57,313 nucleotides of DNA from Thermoleophilia bacterium (GTDB lineage: Bacteria; Actinomycetota; Thermoleophilia; Gaiellales; JAICJC01). Numbering within the stretch: the stretch's first letter is position 1; each line of letters opens with the position of its first letter. The notes under the pieces were generated by a model that saw only the letters and a program-made list of their open reading frames with translations, was not told the origin of the DNA and searched no databases. A program made the translations under genes and the position numbers. Shown piece after piece: positions 34,168 to 42,256 of this stretch. The stretch lies in the NCBI GenBank assembly GCA_025927685.1, contig JAICKX010000007.1, positions 1 through 57,313 on the forward strand. Reading direction: 5' to 3'.

Positions 34168-34783
34168 GCTCGCCCGCCGCCGGCGCGCCCACGTGCGTGG
34201 CCCTGAGGGCCCGGCCGAAGTAGCGGAAGACGTGGATCTGGAACACCACCATCCACACCGCCGCGACGACCAGGTGCGTGTGCGCGATCACCGACCCGTG
34301 CGCCGGGTCCCAGATCAAGGGCAGGCCCGACAAGAGGAGCGGCACCGATGACGCCAGGAGGAGCAGCGACACGCCCTCCGTGAAGGCCTTCCGCCATCGC
34401 AGCCCCTCGCGGATGCGGCCCGGCTCGAGCGCCCGCAGCTTGAGCAGGACGAGCACGAGGCCCGCCGTCGAGGTGAGGGTGTGCGTCCACGACATCGCCG
34501 CCGACGGGCGGTCGTCGCGCAGGTCGACGGTGTAGACGAGAAGCCCGGTGACAAGGCCCGTGATGAGGAGCGGGAGCGCGGCTGTGGAGAGCCGTGCGGT
34601 GGCCGTCGCCACGGGCCGTGGCGGCACCCGTTCGGCCTCCTTCCGGCGGTGCCACTCGGCCAGCTCCTCGTCGTTCAGGTGCGCCGGCGGCAGCCGCGCG
34701 GCGTAGAGGCCGAACCGCGCCAGGAACCCCAGCCCGACAACCGCGGGCAGGAGGTGCGGGATGTGCAGGAGCACGAACTGCAC
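34148..34783 (-). CDS. Four-helix membrane protein, cytochrome-b561-like
   Basis: A 211-aa protein with about four or five membrane helices. Histidines occur inside predicted helices (HIPHLLPAVVGL, SWTHTLTSTAGLVLVLLKL, VIAHTHLVVAAVWMVVFQIHVFRYF), as in diheme b-type membrane cytochromes, so heme binding is a fair guess. The start is GTG 34783, with TACGCT 6 nt upstream; the longer track start is not supported. It sits back-to-back with the oxidase operon, suggesting respiratory function. Confidence 0.65.
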   Translation of the reverse strand: MQFVLLHIPHLLPAVVGLGFLARFGLYAARLPPAHLNDEELAEWHRRKEAERVPPRPVATATARLSTAALPLLITGLVTGLLVYTVDLRDDRPSAAMSWTHTLTSTAGLVLVLLKLRALEPGRIREGLRWRKAFTEGVSLLLLASSVPLLLSGLPLIWDPAHGSVIAHTHLVVAAVWMVVFQIHVFRYFGRALRATHVGAPAAGELSPPRA

Positions 34784-34807
34784 CGGTCCAGCGTAGCTGC
34801 ACGACCG

Positions 34808-34836
34808 TTGCCCCTGTCCCGCGACCCGCATAAGAT
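34808..34836 (+). promoter_or_regulatory. Promoter of oxidase operon 1
   Basis: TTGCCC (34808-34813), a 17-bp spacer and TAAGAT (34831-34836) lie just before the coxB GTG at 34845, so the mRNA would have almost no leader. The divergent b561-like gene has its own -10 14 bp to the left. Confidence 0.6.
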
Positions 34837-34844
34837 GCCGCCCG

Positions 34845-35870
34845 GTGTCACCGTTTTTCAGAGTCGGGTTCGTCGCGCTGGTCCTCGGCGCGCTGGGGTC
34901 GCTCGCCATCTGGCTCACGCCGTCGTGGTTCCCGACGTCGGCCGCGGTCCAGGCCGACCGCCAGGACGAGCTCTACTTCTGGCTGATGGTGATGAGCGCG
35001 TTCATCTTCGCCATCGTCATCGTGTTCCTCGTCTACTCGATGGTGAAGTTCCGGGCCAGGCCCGGCGACGACTCCGACGGCGAGCCGATCCACGGCCACG
35101 CCGGGCTCGAGATCATCTGGACGGTCCTCCCGATCGTGATCGTGCTCGGCTTCGCCATCTACGGCGCCGCGGCGCTGGGCCGAAACGAGGCGCTCGCGAA
35201 GGACCGCCTGATCGTCGACGTGCAGGCCCAGCAGTTCGCGTGGACGTTCACCTACCCGAGCTACGGCAAGCTGAAGACGGGGATCCTCGCCCTCCCGGTG
35301 GGGCGCCAGGTCGAGTTCCACATCACGGCCGTCGAGCACGACGTGCTGCACTCGTTCTACATCCCGGCGTTCCGGCTGAAGCAGGACGCCGTGCCGGGGG
35401 TGCCGCAGAAGCTCATCGCGACGCCCACGAAGCTCGGCACGTACATGGTGACGTGCGCGGAGCTGTGCGGCATCGGCCACAGCCAGATGCGCACCGTCCT
35501 GCACGTCCTCTCGCCGAAGGACTTCACGGCCTGGATCGCCGACCAGAAGAAGGCGGCGTCCCAGCCGGCGGCCGGCGGGAGCACCGACCCGGCCGCGATC
35601 GTCTCGTCGGACTGCGCGAGCTGTCACACGTTCCAGCCCGCGAACGCGACGGGAACCGTGGGCCCGGATCTCGACAACCTGGCGAGCGATGCGTCGAAGT
35701 ACGGCGGCGGACAGTCGCCCGAGGACTATGTGAAGGAGTCGATCGTCGATCCGGACAAGGTCGTCGTCCCCGGCTTCCCGAAGGGGGTCATGCCGACCAC
35801 CTTCGGGACGAGCCTCTCGGCCGACCAGATCGACGCGCTTGTGCAGTATCTGTTGAAAGGCGGGAGCTGA
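34845..35870 (+). CDS. coxB: Cytochrome c oxidase subunit II with fused cytochrome c domain
   Basis: A 341-aa caa3-type subunit II. Two N-terminal membrane helices lead to the external cupredoxin domain. The binuclear CuA site is CAELCGIGHSQM (from about residue 204). A C-terminal cytochrome c domain has CASCH (about residue 257) and a distal Met in GVMPTTF. The fused heme lets the enzyme take electrons without a separate cytochrome c. No obvious lipobox or cleavable signal is seen. A good SD (GGGAG) follows for coxA, two bases after the stop. Confidence 0.95.
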   Translation: MSPFFRVGFVALVLGALGSLAIWLTPSWFPTSAAVQADRQDELYFWLMVMSAFIFAIVIVFLVYSMVKFRARPGDDSDGEPIHGHAGLEIIWTVLPIVIVLGFAIYGAAALGRNEALAKDRLIVDVQAQQFAWTFTYPSYGKLKTGILALPVGRQVEFHITAVEHDVLHSFYIPAFRLKQDAVPGVPQKLIATPTKLGTYMVTCAELCGIGHSQMRTVLHVLSPKDFTAWIADQKKAASQPAAGGSTDPAAIVSSDCASCHTFQPANATGTVGPDLDNLASDASKYGGGQSPEDYVKESIVDPDKVVVPGFPKGVMPTTFGTSLSADQIDALVQYLLKGGS

Positions 35871-35871
35871 A

Positions 35872-38283
35872 GTGGTTGCACACGCCCATGAGATGACGGG
35901 ACCTGTCCATCACGAGCACGGCGGCGGCGGGCCGCGACGCAGCGTGTGGCTGCGCGGAAGCTGGGTGCGCGCGCTCTGGGTCGCGGCGTTCATGGGGGTC
36001 GCGGCCGCACTGATCGTCATGGGCATCCGCGACCTTTCGGGCCGGACGGCCTACAGCGCGGGCGTCGTCCAGACCTTCATCATGCTGTTCGCCGGCATCG
36101 GCTTCACGATCGGCATCGGCTGCTGGGACTACTGGTGGGGCTACCTGATCGGGCGGCCGACCCCGGCCCACGAGGACCACTCCAACCACGGCGCCTACTC
36201 GTGGAAGGACTACTTCAAGGTCAACACCGACCACAAGGTGATCGGCGTCCAGTACCTCGTGACCACGTTCATCTTCTTCATGATCGGCGGGATGCTCGCC
36301 GAGGGCATGCGGGCGGAGCTCGCGACGCCGGGCCAGCAGTACTTCTCGCCGGGCACGTTCAACGGCCTCTTCTCGGTGCACGCCGCCCTCATGATCTTCC
36401 TGTTCGTGATCCCGGCGTTCGCGGGCCTCGGCAACTTCGTCATCCCCATCATGATCGGGGCGCAGGACATGGCGTTCCCACGCCTGAACGCGCTCAGCTT
36501 CTGGATGCTGCCGGTGGCCGGCATGTGCATGGTCTCGTCGTTCCTCGTCACGCCATTCGACGCCGGCTGGACGAACTACGTGCCGCTCGCGGTGCACGGC
36601 CCGGACGGGCAGACGATGTGGGTGATGGGCGTGCAGTTCGCCGGCGCGTCCTCCATCGCCACGGCGGTCAACTTCCTGGTCACGATCGTGACGATGCGGG
36701 CGCCGGGCATGACGTTCTGGCGGATGCCGCTGCTGGTGTGGGCGAACCTGGCCACGTCCACGCTGGTCGTCCTCGGAACGCCGTTCATCGCCGGCGCCCA
36801 GTTCCAGGTGCTGTTCGACCGGATCATGCACACGCACTTCTTCGATCCGACGGGCGGCGGCGACGTGATCGCCTATCAGCACATCTTCTGGTTCTACTCC
36901 CACCCGGCGGTGTACATCATGATGCTGCCCGGCTTCGGGATCATCTCCGAGGTCATCGCGATCCACTCGCGTAAGCCGATCTTCGGCTACAAGCTGATCG
37001 CGATCTCGACGGTCGCCATCGGCGTCCTCGGGTTCACGGTGTGGGCCCACCACATGTTCGTGTCCGGCATGGCGCCGTGGCTGCGGATCCCGATGATGTT
37101 CACGACGATGGCGATCGCCGTCCCGACCGGGATCAAGATGTTCTCGTGGCTCGCGACCATGTGGCGCGGCGTCATCCACCTGACGACGCCGATGCTCTTC
37201 GCCTGCGGCTTCCTGGCGACGTTCGTGGTCGGCGGGCTGTCAGGCATCTTCCTGGCCGTCATCCCGGTCGACATCGCGACATCCGACACGTACTTCGTGG
37301 TCGCGCACATCCACTACGTCCTCTTCGGCGGGTCCGTGTTCACGATCTACGCCGGCATCTACCACTGGTTCCCGAAGATGACGGGCAAGATGTACGACGA
37401 GGGCCTGGGCAAGCTCCACTTCTGGCTCACGTTCGTGGCGTTCAACGCCACGTTCATGCCGATGCACTGGCTCGGCCTCCAGGGCATGCAGCGCCGGATC
37501 GCCGACTACCCGTCGCAGTTCGGGACGCTCAACTTCTTCATCTCGATCATGGCGTTCATCCTCGGCGCGTCGACGCTGGTCTTCCTCTACAACATGGCTC
37601 ACTCGTGGTGGCGCGGAGAGACCGCGCCGGCCAACCCGTGGCGGGCGCTCACGCTCGAGTGGCAGGTCACCTCGCCTCCGCCGATCTTCAACTTCGACGA
37701 GCCGCCGCAGATCGTGGGCAGCCCGTACGCCTACGGCGTCCCCGGCGCGCGCCACGCCGTCGTCACCGTTCACGCGCCGCCGCAGCCCGAGGAGGTGCCG
37801 GTGCCCGTCGCTCTGGCCACCGCCACCCGTGAGGAGAGAGAGGCGATCATGAGCGCGCTCAAGCACATCCTGGTCGTGGCGAACCAGACCGTGTCCGCCG
37901 ACCGGCTGATCGCGGCCGTGCGCAATCGGGCGACCACGGATCCGGTGCGGGTGACGGTGATCTGCCCGCAGAACGACCCGACCGATGCGTGGGTCGTGAA
38001 CGAGGCGGACGTGCGGGCGGCGACGCAGGCCCGGCTCGACGGCGCGCTGACGGCGCTTCGGCGGGCGGGGATCCAGGCGACGGGCTACGTGGTCGAGCGC
38101 GACCCCTACACGGCGGTGATGGACGTGGTCGAGGAGGACCCGCCGTCGGAGATCGTCGTCTCGACGCTCCCGCAGACGCGGTCCGGGTGGCTGCGGCGTG
38201 ACCTGATCGAGCGGCTGCGCGACGGGACGAAGCTGCCGGTCGAGCACGTGGTGTCCGACGCTCCGGAGATGCCCCGCGCATGA
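35872..38283 (+). CDS. coxA: Cytochrome c oxidase subunit I fused to a Usp-like domain
   Basis: An 803-aa protein. Residues ~1-630 are subunit I of an A-type heme-copper oxidase: the heme His in FSVHAALMIFLF, CuB ligands and His-Tyr cross-link in SHPAVYIMMLPGFG, WAHHMF, and the VVAHIHYVLFG heme ligands. From residue ~660, after a Pro-rich linker, the sequence MSALKHILVVANQTV starts a ~144-aa universal-stress-like (Usp) domain ending near VEHVVSD. The internal ATG at 37849 has a strong ribosome site (GAGGAGAGAGAGG) 5 nt upstream, so a free Usp protein could also be made. The frame is uninterrupted. Confidence 0.94.
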   Translation: MVAHAHEMTGPVHHEHGGGGPRRSVWLRGSWVRALWVAAFMGVAAALIVMGIRDLSGRTAYSAGVVQTFIMLFAGIGFTIGIGCWDYWWGYLIGRPTPAHEDHSNHGAYSWKDYFKVNTDHKVIGVQYLVTTFIFFMIGGMLAEGMRAELATPGQQYFSPGTFNGLFSVHAALMIFLFVIPAFAGLGNFVIPIMIGAQDMAFPRLNALSFWMLPVAGMCMVSSFLVTPFDAGWTNYVPLAVHGPDGQTMWVMGVQFAGASSIATAVNFLVTIVTMRAPGMTFWRMPLLVWANLATSTLVVLGTPFIAGAQFQVLFDRIMHTHFFDPTGGGDVIAYQHIFWFYSHPAVYIMMLPGFGIISEVIAIHSRKPIFGYKLIAISTVAIGVLGFTVWAHHMFVSGMAPWLRIPMMFTTMAIAVPTGIKMFSWLATMWRGVIHLTTPMLFACGFLATFVVGGLSGIFLAVIPVDIATSDTYFVVAHIHYVLFGGSVFTIYAGIYHWFPKMTGKMYDEGLGKLHFWLTFVAFNATFMPMHWLGLQGMQRRIADYPSQFGTLNFFISIMAFILGASTLVFLYNMAHSWWRGETAPANPWRALTLEWQVTSPPPIFNFDEPPQIVGSPYAYGVPGARHAVVTVHAPPQPEEVPVPVALATATREEREAIMSALKHILVVANQTVSADRLIAAVRNRATTDPVRVTVICPQNDPTDAWVVNEADVRAATQARLDGALTALRRAGIQATGYVVERDPYTAVMDVVEEDPPSEIVVSTLPQTRSGWLRRDLIERLRDGTKLPVEHVVSDAPEMPRA

Positions 38284-38894
38284 GCGCCCACGTCGCCACC
38301 GCCGACGGCCACCACCACGCCGACGGTGCGCCGGTCTCCGCCTATCACGAGAGCCTGCTCCGGTCGCCCGTCTTCCTGGGCATGATCATGTTCCTCGGCT
38401 CGGAGATCATGCTCTTCGGGTCGTTCTTCACGATCTTCTTCTACATGCGGTTCACGCACAGCCCGTGGCCGCCGGAGGGCGTCGAGATCCCGAAGGAGGC
38501 CACCGGGATCAACACGGCCATCCTGATCTCGTCGTCGTTCACGATGCACTGGGCGCTCGTGTCGATCAAGCGCGATCGCCGGTTCGGGCTCGTCGTCGGG
38601 CTCTTCCTGACGCTTGCGATGGGGCTCACGTTCCTGAGCCTCCAGGTGCACGAGTACCTGAACCTGGGCTTCACCCCCTCGAACAACGGCTTCGCCTCCG
38701 GGTTCTTCTCGCTGACCGGACTGCACGGCATGCACGTCTTCGTCGGCGCGACCCTGCTCTCCATCGCCTTCCTCCGCGCCTGCCGGGGCCACTACTCCGG
38801 CGCCGAGCACATCGGCCTCGAGGTGACGGGCCTCTACTGGCACTTCGTCGACGTCGTGTGGATCCTGCTCTACACGGTCGTCTACCTGCTTTAA
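38280..38894 (+). CDS. coxC: Cytochrome c oxidase subunit III
   Basis: A 204-aa membrane protein with five helices, the short bacterial form of subunit III. FLGSEIMLFGSFF, the HEYLNLGFTPSNNGFASGFFSLTGLHGMHVFVGA motif with the conserved Glu, and GLYWHFVDVVWILLY at the end identify it. It overlaps coxA by 4 nt (ATGA). A large palindromic repeat begins at the base after its TAA stop. Confidence 0.95.
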   Translation: MSAHVATADGHHHADGAPVSAYHESLLRSPVFLGMIMFLGSEIMLFGSFFTIFFYMRFTHSPWPPEGVEIPKEATGINTAILISSSFTMHWALVSIKRDRRFGLVVGLFLTLAMGLTFLSLQVHEYLNLGFTPSNNGFASGFFSLTGLHGMHVFVGATLLSIAFLRACRGHYSGAEHIGLEVTGLYWHFVDVVWILLYTVVYLL

Positions 38895-39000
38895 CACGGG
38901 GGAACCCAGGGTTCCCCCGTGAGCCCCCTCCTTAAGGGGTGGCGTCGCGCTTGGGGCGCGACGGCGAAGAGCGCGGTCTTCGCCGTCGCCACGACGGCTG
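38895..39000 (+). repeat. Dispersed modular repeat, copy 2
   Basis: It begins directly after the coxC TAA with a perfect 13-bp inverted repeat (CACGGGGGAACCC and its complement, 38895-38921). GCCCCCTCCTTAAGGGG, TGGCGTCGCG and the GGCGAAGA...TCTTCGCC hairpin follow, in the same order as copy 1. The remaining bases to 39058 show nothing else. Confidence 0.85.
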
Positions 39001-39058
39001 AGGCACGTGTATCACCTGCGTCGGAGCGCAGTGCTCGGGCTGAACCCTGCGCGAGCGA

Positions 39059-39232
39059 CTAGCGCGGCTTGCGCATCCGGGTGACTCGGCGGACGAGCTT
39101 GCGGCGGCGCTCGCCGCGGCGCTCGGCCTTGCGCTCGCGCGCGAGGCGCATGAAGTACTCCCGCTCGCTCTCGCGGGCAGGATGCCGGGCTTCGTACTGT
39201 CTGGCCGTAAAGAGTTGGGATAACTGTGTCAT
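39059..39232 (-). CDS. Small, strongly basic protein (57 aa), not in the ORF track
   Basis: ATG 39232 opens a 58-codon frame that ends at TAG 39059. The protein starts MTQLSQLFTARQYEARHPA and ends RRVTRMRKPR; about 40% of residues are Arg, Lys or Glu, with a long charged helix (EREYFMRLARERKAERRGE). Third positions are mostly G/C after the first ten codons, as in real genes here. It has one of the best promoters in the window. It has no membrane segment or Cys motif. A nucleic-acid or ribosome-binding role would suit the charge, but no family is recognised. Confidence 0.75.
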   Translation of the reverse strand: MTQLSQLFTARQYEARHPARESEREYFMRLARERKAERRGERRRKLVRRVTRMRKPR

Positions 39233-39238
39233 GCGTCC

Positions 39239-39266
39239 ATTGTATCAACGGTTAAATCACCGTCAA
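39239..39266 (-). promoter_or_regulatory. Strong promoter of the 57-aa protein gene
   Basis: On the minus strand: TTGACG (39261-39266), a 16-bp spacer, TACAAT (39239-39244), then 6 nt to the ATG. This is near consensus and gives a leaderless mRNA. The surrounding ~60 bp is unusually AT-rich for this genome. Confidence 0.75.
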
Positions 39267-39320
39267 CCCGTACAGATCACCCAATAGGGGGAAGTATTGG
39301 AGAAGAACCGGCGATTTCGG

Positions 39321-40817
39321 CTACTGAGGCCCTGCGGACGGCGCGTCCGCGGCGTAGCGCACGATCATCTGGTCGGTCATCCACTCGACCGGCGCCCGGT
39401 CGTCGGTCAGCGGATCGCCCGACGGCGGCACCTGGCGGAGCTGCTGCGCCAGGCCCGCGGCCGGCTGAAGGCCGGCCGGCGCGCCGTCCAGGCGGGCCCG
39501 GAGCTCGGCGGCGGTCGTCGGCGACGTGAACCCGGCGACGATGTCGTTGAACCCGCTCACGCGCCACTCGAACACCGATGCGAACCTGGTCGCCATGGTG
39601 CCCGCGATCGCGTCCGGGAGGCTCGTGTCGCCGGGGATCCGGCCCACGTTCGCCATCACCATCCCGCCCGGCTCGAGCCGGCCGCGCGCCAGGCCCCAGA
39701 ACTCCTGTGTCGTCAGGTAGAACGGGATGTACGGCTGGCGGAAGGCGTCGAGGAAGACGGCGTCGTAGCGGGTGTGGTGCTGCTCGAGGTAGACGCGCCC
39801 GTCGGCCGTCGCCACCCGCACGCGCGGGTTCGAGGCCAGCCCGAAGTAGCGGCGGCCGACATCGGTCACGAGCGGGTCGAGCTCGATCCCGAGCACGTTC
39901 ACGTCCGGCCAGTACGTGCCGTAGGCCCGCCCGACCGTGCCACCGGCGTAGCCGATCATGCTGAGGCTGCGAAACCCGGGCCCGTGCAGGAGCGGCGCGA
40001 GCAGGAACTGATCCCAGTAGCCGCCGGTCAGCACCTGATTCGGGCGGTAGATCGAGTGGTCGGCCCAGCCCTCGTTCAGGTGCAGGACACGTCCGCCGCC
40101 GGGCAGCGCCTCCACCTGCACGAACTGGTAGCCCGACTCGCCCTCGTAGATCACGTGCGATCCGGGCTTCACGAGGCCCGGCGGGACGAGTGCCACCGCG
40201 CCGATCAGCGCCGGCACCGCCAGGTAGCGCCGCCCGAGGACGGGTGAGGCGGCGAGGGCCAGGAGGCAGGCGGTCGCGAGCATCGTCCGCCGTGTCCCGA
40301 TCGCCGGGATGAGCACCGCAACGGGCACGAAGGTGCCGATGATCGAGCCGGCCGTGGAGAGGGCGTACATGCGGCCGGCCACCGTGCCCGCCTCCTCGAC
40401 CGTGGTCACGCCCAGGCGCACCGCAAACGGCGAGGCCATCCCGAGCAGCGTGATCGGGGCCGAGAAGAGCAACATCACGGCGAAGAACGACCCCAGGAAC
40501 GCCCCGACCGAGGCACCGGCGAACGCGTCGACCGCGGCGCTCAGGAACGGCTCGGCGACGAACGGCAGCACCGCCACGCAGGCGGCGGCAGACAGCATCA
40601 GCCAGCACAGGAACCGCAAGGTGGGGTGGCGGTCGGCGAGGCGCCCTCCGACGAAGTAGCCGACCGACAGGTAGATCAGGATCAGGCCGATGATGTTGGC
40701 CCAGATCAGGATCGAGGCGCCGAAGAACGGGGCAAGCAGGCGCGACGCGCACATCTCGGTCGACATCGTCGTGGCCCCGGCGATGAACACGAGCGGCGGC
40801 GGCACGCGGCGGTCCAC
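39321..40817 (-). CDS. Membrane-embedded spermidine-synthase-like protein
   Basis: A 498-aa protein. The N-terminal ~220 residues form about seven membrane helices (STEMCASRLLAPFFGASILIWANIIGLILIYLSVGY). The C-terminal ~270 residues are a spermidine-synthase-type methyltransferase fold: LSMIGYAGGTVGRAYG, the acidic VNVLGIELDPLVTDVGRRYF, VATADGRVYL and YDAVFLDAF. The classic polyamine-site residues are not clear, so another substrate is possible. AGGGTA (TACCCT on this strand, 40824-40829) lies 6 nt before the GTG start. Confidence 0.85.
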   Translation of the reverse strand: MDRRVPPPLVFIAGATTMSTEMCASRLLAPFFGASILIWANIIGLILIYLSVGYFVGGRLADRHPTLRFLCWLMLSAAACVAVLPFVAEPFLSAAVDAFAGASVGAFLGSFFAVMLLFSAPITLLGMASPFAVRLGVTTVEEAGTVAGRMYALSTAGSIIGTFVPVAVLIPAIGTRRTMLATACLLALAASPVLGRRYLAVPALIGAVALVPPGLVKPGSHVIYEGESGYQFVQVEALPGGGRVLHLNEGWADHSIYRPNQVLTGGYWDQFLLAPLLHGPGFRSLSMIGYAGGTVGRAYGTYWPDVNVLGIELDPLVTDVGRRYFGLASNPRVRVATADGRVYLEQHHTRYDAVFLDAFRQPYIPFYLTTQEFWGLARGRLEPGGMVMANVGRIPGDTSLPDAIAGTMATRFASVFEWRVSGFNDIVAGFTSPTTAAELRARLDGAPAGLQPAAGLAQQLRQVPPSGDPLTDDRAPVEWMTDQMIVRYAADAPSAGPQ

Positions 40818-40944
40818 GGGCCAAGGGTAGCGCCCGGATGCTGGAGAAAACGTGGTGAACGGCGTATGGGGTTACTGCGGTTTGTGCAGTACTTTCAAGG
40901 AGGAGGAGGGGGTTCCGGCCGAACCCGTCGCGAGACTACGCACG

Positions 40945-41823
40945 ATGCGCATCGGGATCATCGACATCGGGTCGAACACCGCGCGGCTGCTCGTGGCCTC
41001 GGTCGACGACGTGGGCGTCGAGCGGATCGACGAGCAGCGCGCCCATCTCGGTCTCGGGGCCAAGATCGAGCGCACCGGCGCGCTGCCGCCGGAGAAGCTG
41101 GCCGAGGCCGCGAGCGTCGCGTCCGAGTACGCGGCGCGCGCGGCGAGCCACGACGTCGAGGTGGTGGACGTCATCGTGACCGCGCCCGGCCGGCAGAGCG
41201 AGAACGGCGACGAGCTCGTGCGCAGCCTGCGGGCCGCGACCGGCGCATCCGTACGCGTGCTCACGTGCGACGAGGAGGGCCGCTACGCCTACGACGGCGC
41301 CGCCGCGATGCTCGACCGCCACCCGAAGTCGCTCGCCGTGTGCGACATCGGCGGCGGGTCGACGGAAGTCGTGGTCGGCCTGCGCGACCTGGGCCCCGTG
41401 TTCCTGCGCTCGTTCGAGATCGGGTCGATGCGGCTCACGAGCCGGTTCTTCGACGGCCGCCCCAAGGCCGCCACGGTCGACGCGGCTCGGAAGCACATCC
41501 GCCGGCGGCTCGACGACCTGGACGCGCCGCCTCCGACGGCGGCGCTCGCGACCGGCGGCACCGCCGGCGCCCTGCGCAGGGTCGCCGGCCGCACGCTCGA
41601 CGCGGGCCGGCTCGACGATGTCATCGCCGAGCTCGCCTCCCGCCCACGGAGCAAGATCGCCGCCGCCTACGGCCTCGAGCGCTCCCGGGCCCGCACGATC
41701 CTCGCCGGCGCCCTCATCCTCGCCGAGGTGCAGGAGCGGCTCGGCATCCCATTCGAGGTCGCCCGCGGCGGGCTCCGCGAAGGGGCCGCGCTGGCGCTCG
41801 CGCGAGTCGCCGCAGCCGCCTAG
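40945..41823 (+). CDS. ppx: Exopolyphosphatase / ppGpp phosphatase (Ppx/GppA family)
   Basis: A 292-aa ASKHA-fold enzyme, the short actinobacterial Ppx type. IGIIDIGSNTARLLVA (phosphate 1 motif), VTAPGRQSENGDEL, AVCDIGGGSTEVVVG (phosphate 2) and ATGGTAGALRR are present. It removes phosphate from polyphosphate ends. ATG 40945 gives the conserved start. The region 40818-40944 also has AAGGAGGAGG at 40898-40907 but no start codon at a suitable distance. It converges with sixA (5 bp gap). Confidence 0.92.
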   Translation: MRIGIIDIGSNTARLLVASVDDVGVERIDEQRAHLGLGAKIERTGALPPEKLAEAASVASEYAARAASHDVEVVDVIVTAPGRQSENGDELVRSLRAATGASVRVLTCDEEGRYAYDGAAAMLDRHPKSLAVCDIGGGSTEVVVGLRDLGPVFLRSFEIGSMRLTSRFFDGRPKAATVDAARKHIRRRLDDLDAPPPTAALATGGTAGALRRVAGRTLDAGRLDDVIAELASRPRSKIAAAYGLERSRARTILAGALILAEVQERLGIPFEVARGGLREGAALALARVAAAA

Positions 41824-41828
41824 TTGAC

Positions 41829-42254
41829 CTAGCGAGGTGCCGGGACGTGGCGGACGGGCGTGATGCCGCGCGCGCCCGCCTCGAGCACCCAGGCCGACCC
41901 CTTGGGCGTCTTGCGCCGGCCGACGAGCGCATGGCAGACGTCGCCGTGCGTGCAGAAGACGGTGCCGCCCCCGGTCGTCGCCAGGAGCGCCAGGACGTCC
42001 GCGCGCTCGGTGCCCTCGCCCAGGGCGGACGCCTCCTCGAGCTCGACCCCGATCGCGGCGGCGAGCGGCTCGACGGTCTGCACGCAGCGCACGTATGGGC
42101 TGGTCAGGATCCTGGTCAGGTGCAGGGCCTCGAGGGCCTGCGGCAGAGCCTCCGCCTGGCGGCGGCCGCGCGCGTCGAGCGGCCGCAGCCGGTCGTCGTC
42201 ATCCCACTTCGCACGGTCGCCGGCCGTGCCGTGCCTGACCAGGACTGCGATCAC
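41829..42254 (-). CDS. sixA: SixA-like histidine phosphatase
   Basis: A 141-aa phosphohistidine phosphatase. The RHG motif is in VLVRHGTAGD; SPYVRCVQT and CTHGDVCH supply the second Arg and His. SixA removes phosphate from phosphohistidine; short members of this branch often neighbour ppx and CHAD genes. It starts at GTG 42254, 2 bp after the CYTH-CHAD stop, so it is expressed with that gene. Confidence 0.88.
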   Translation of the reverse strand: MIAVLVRHGTAGDRAKWDDDDRLRPLDARGRRQAEALPQALEALHLTRILTSPYVRCVQTVEPLAAAIGVELEEASALGEGTERADVLALLATTGGGTVFCTHGDVCHALVGRRKTPKGSAWVLEAGARGITPVRHVPAPR

Positions 42255-42256
42255 GG

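Noticed and set aside
34783-34918. Longer start of the b561-like gene at 34918
   Set aside because: It would run across the coxB promoter and start region and adds a non-conserved hydrophilic stretch; GTG 34783 has a -10 at 6 nt.
39012-39248. 78-aa minus-strand ORF (MIQWTHDTVIPTLYG...)
   Set aside because: It overlaps the 57-aa frame that has a good promoter and start; this other frame has an Arg/Pro-rich, low-complexity composition typical of a shadow.
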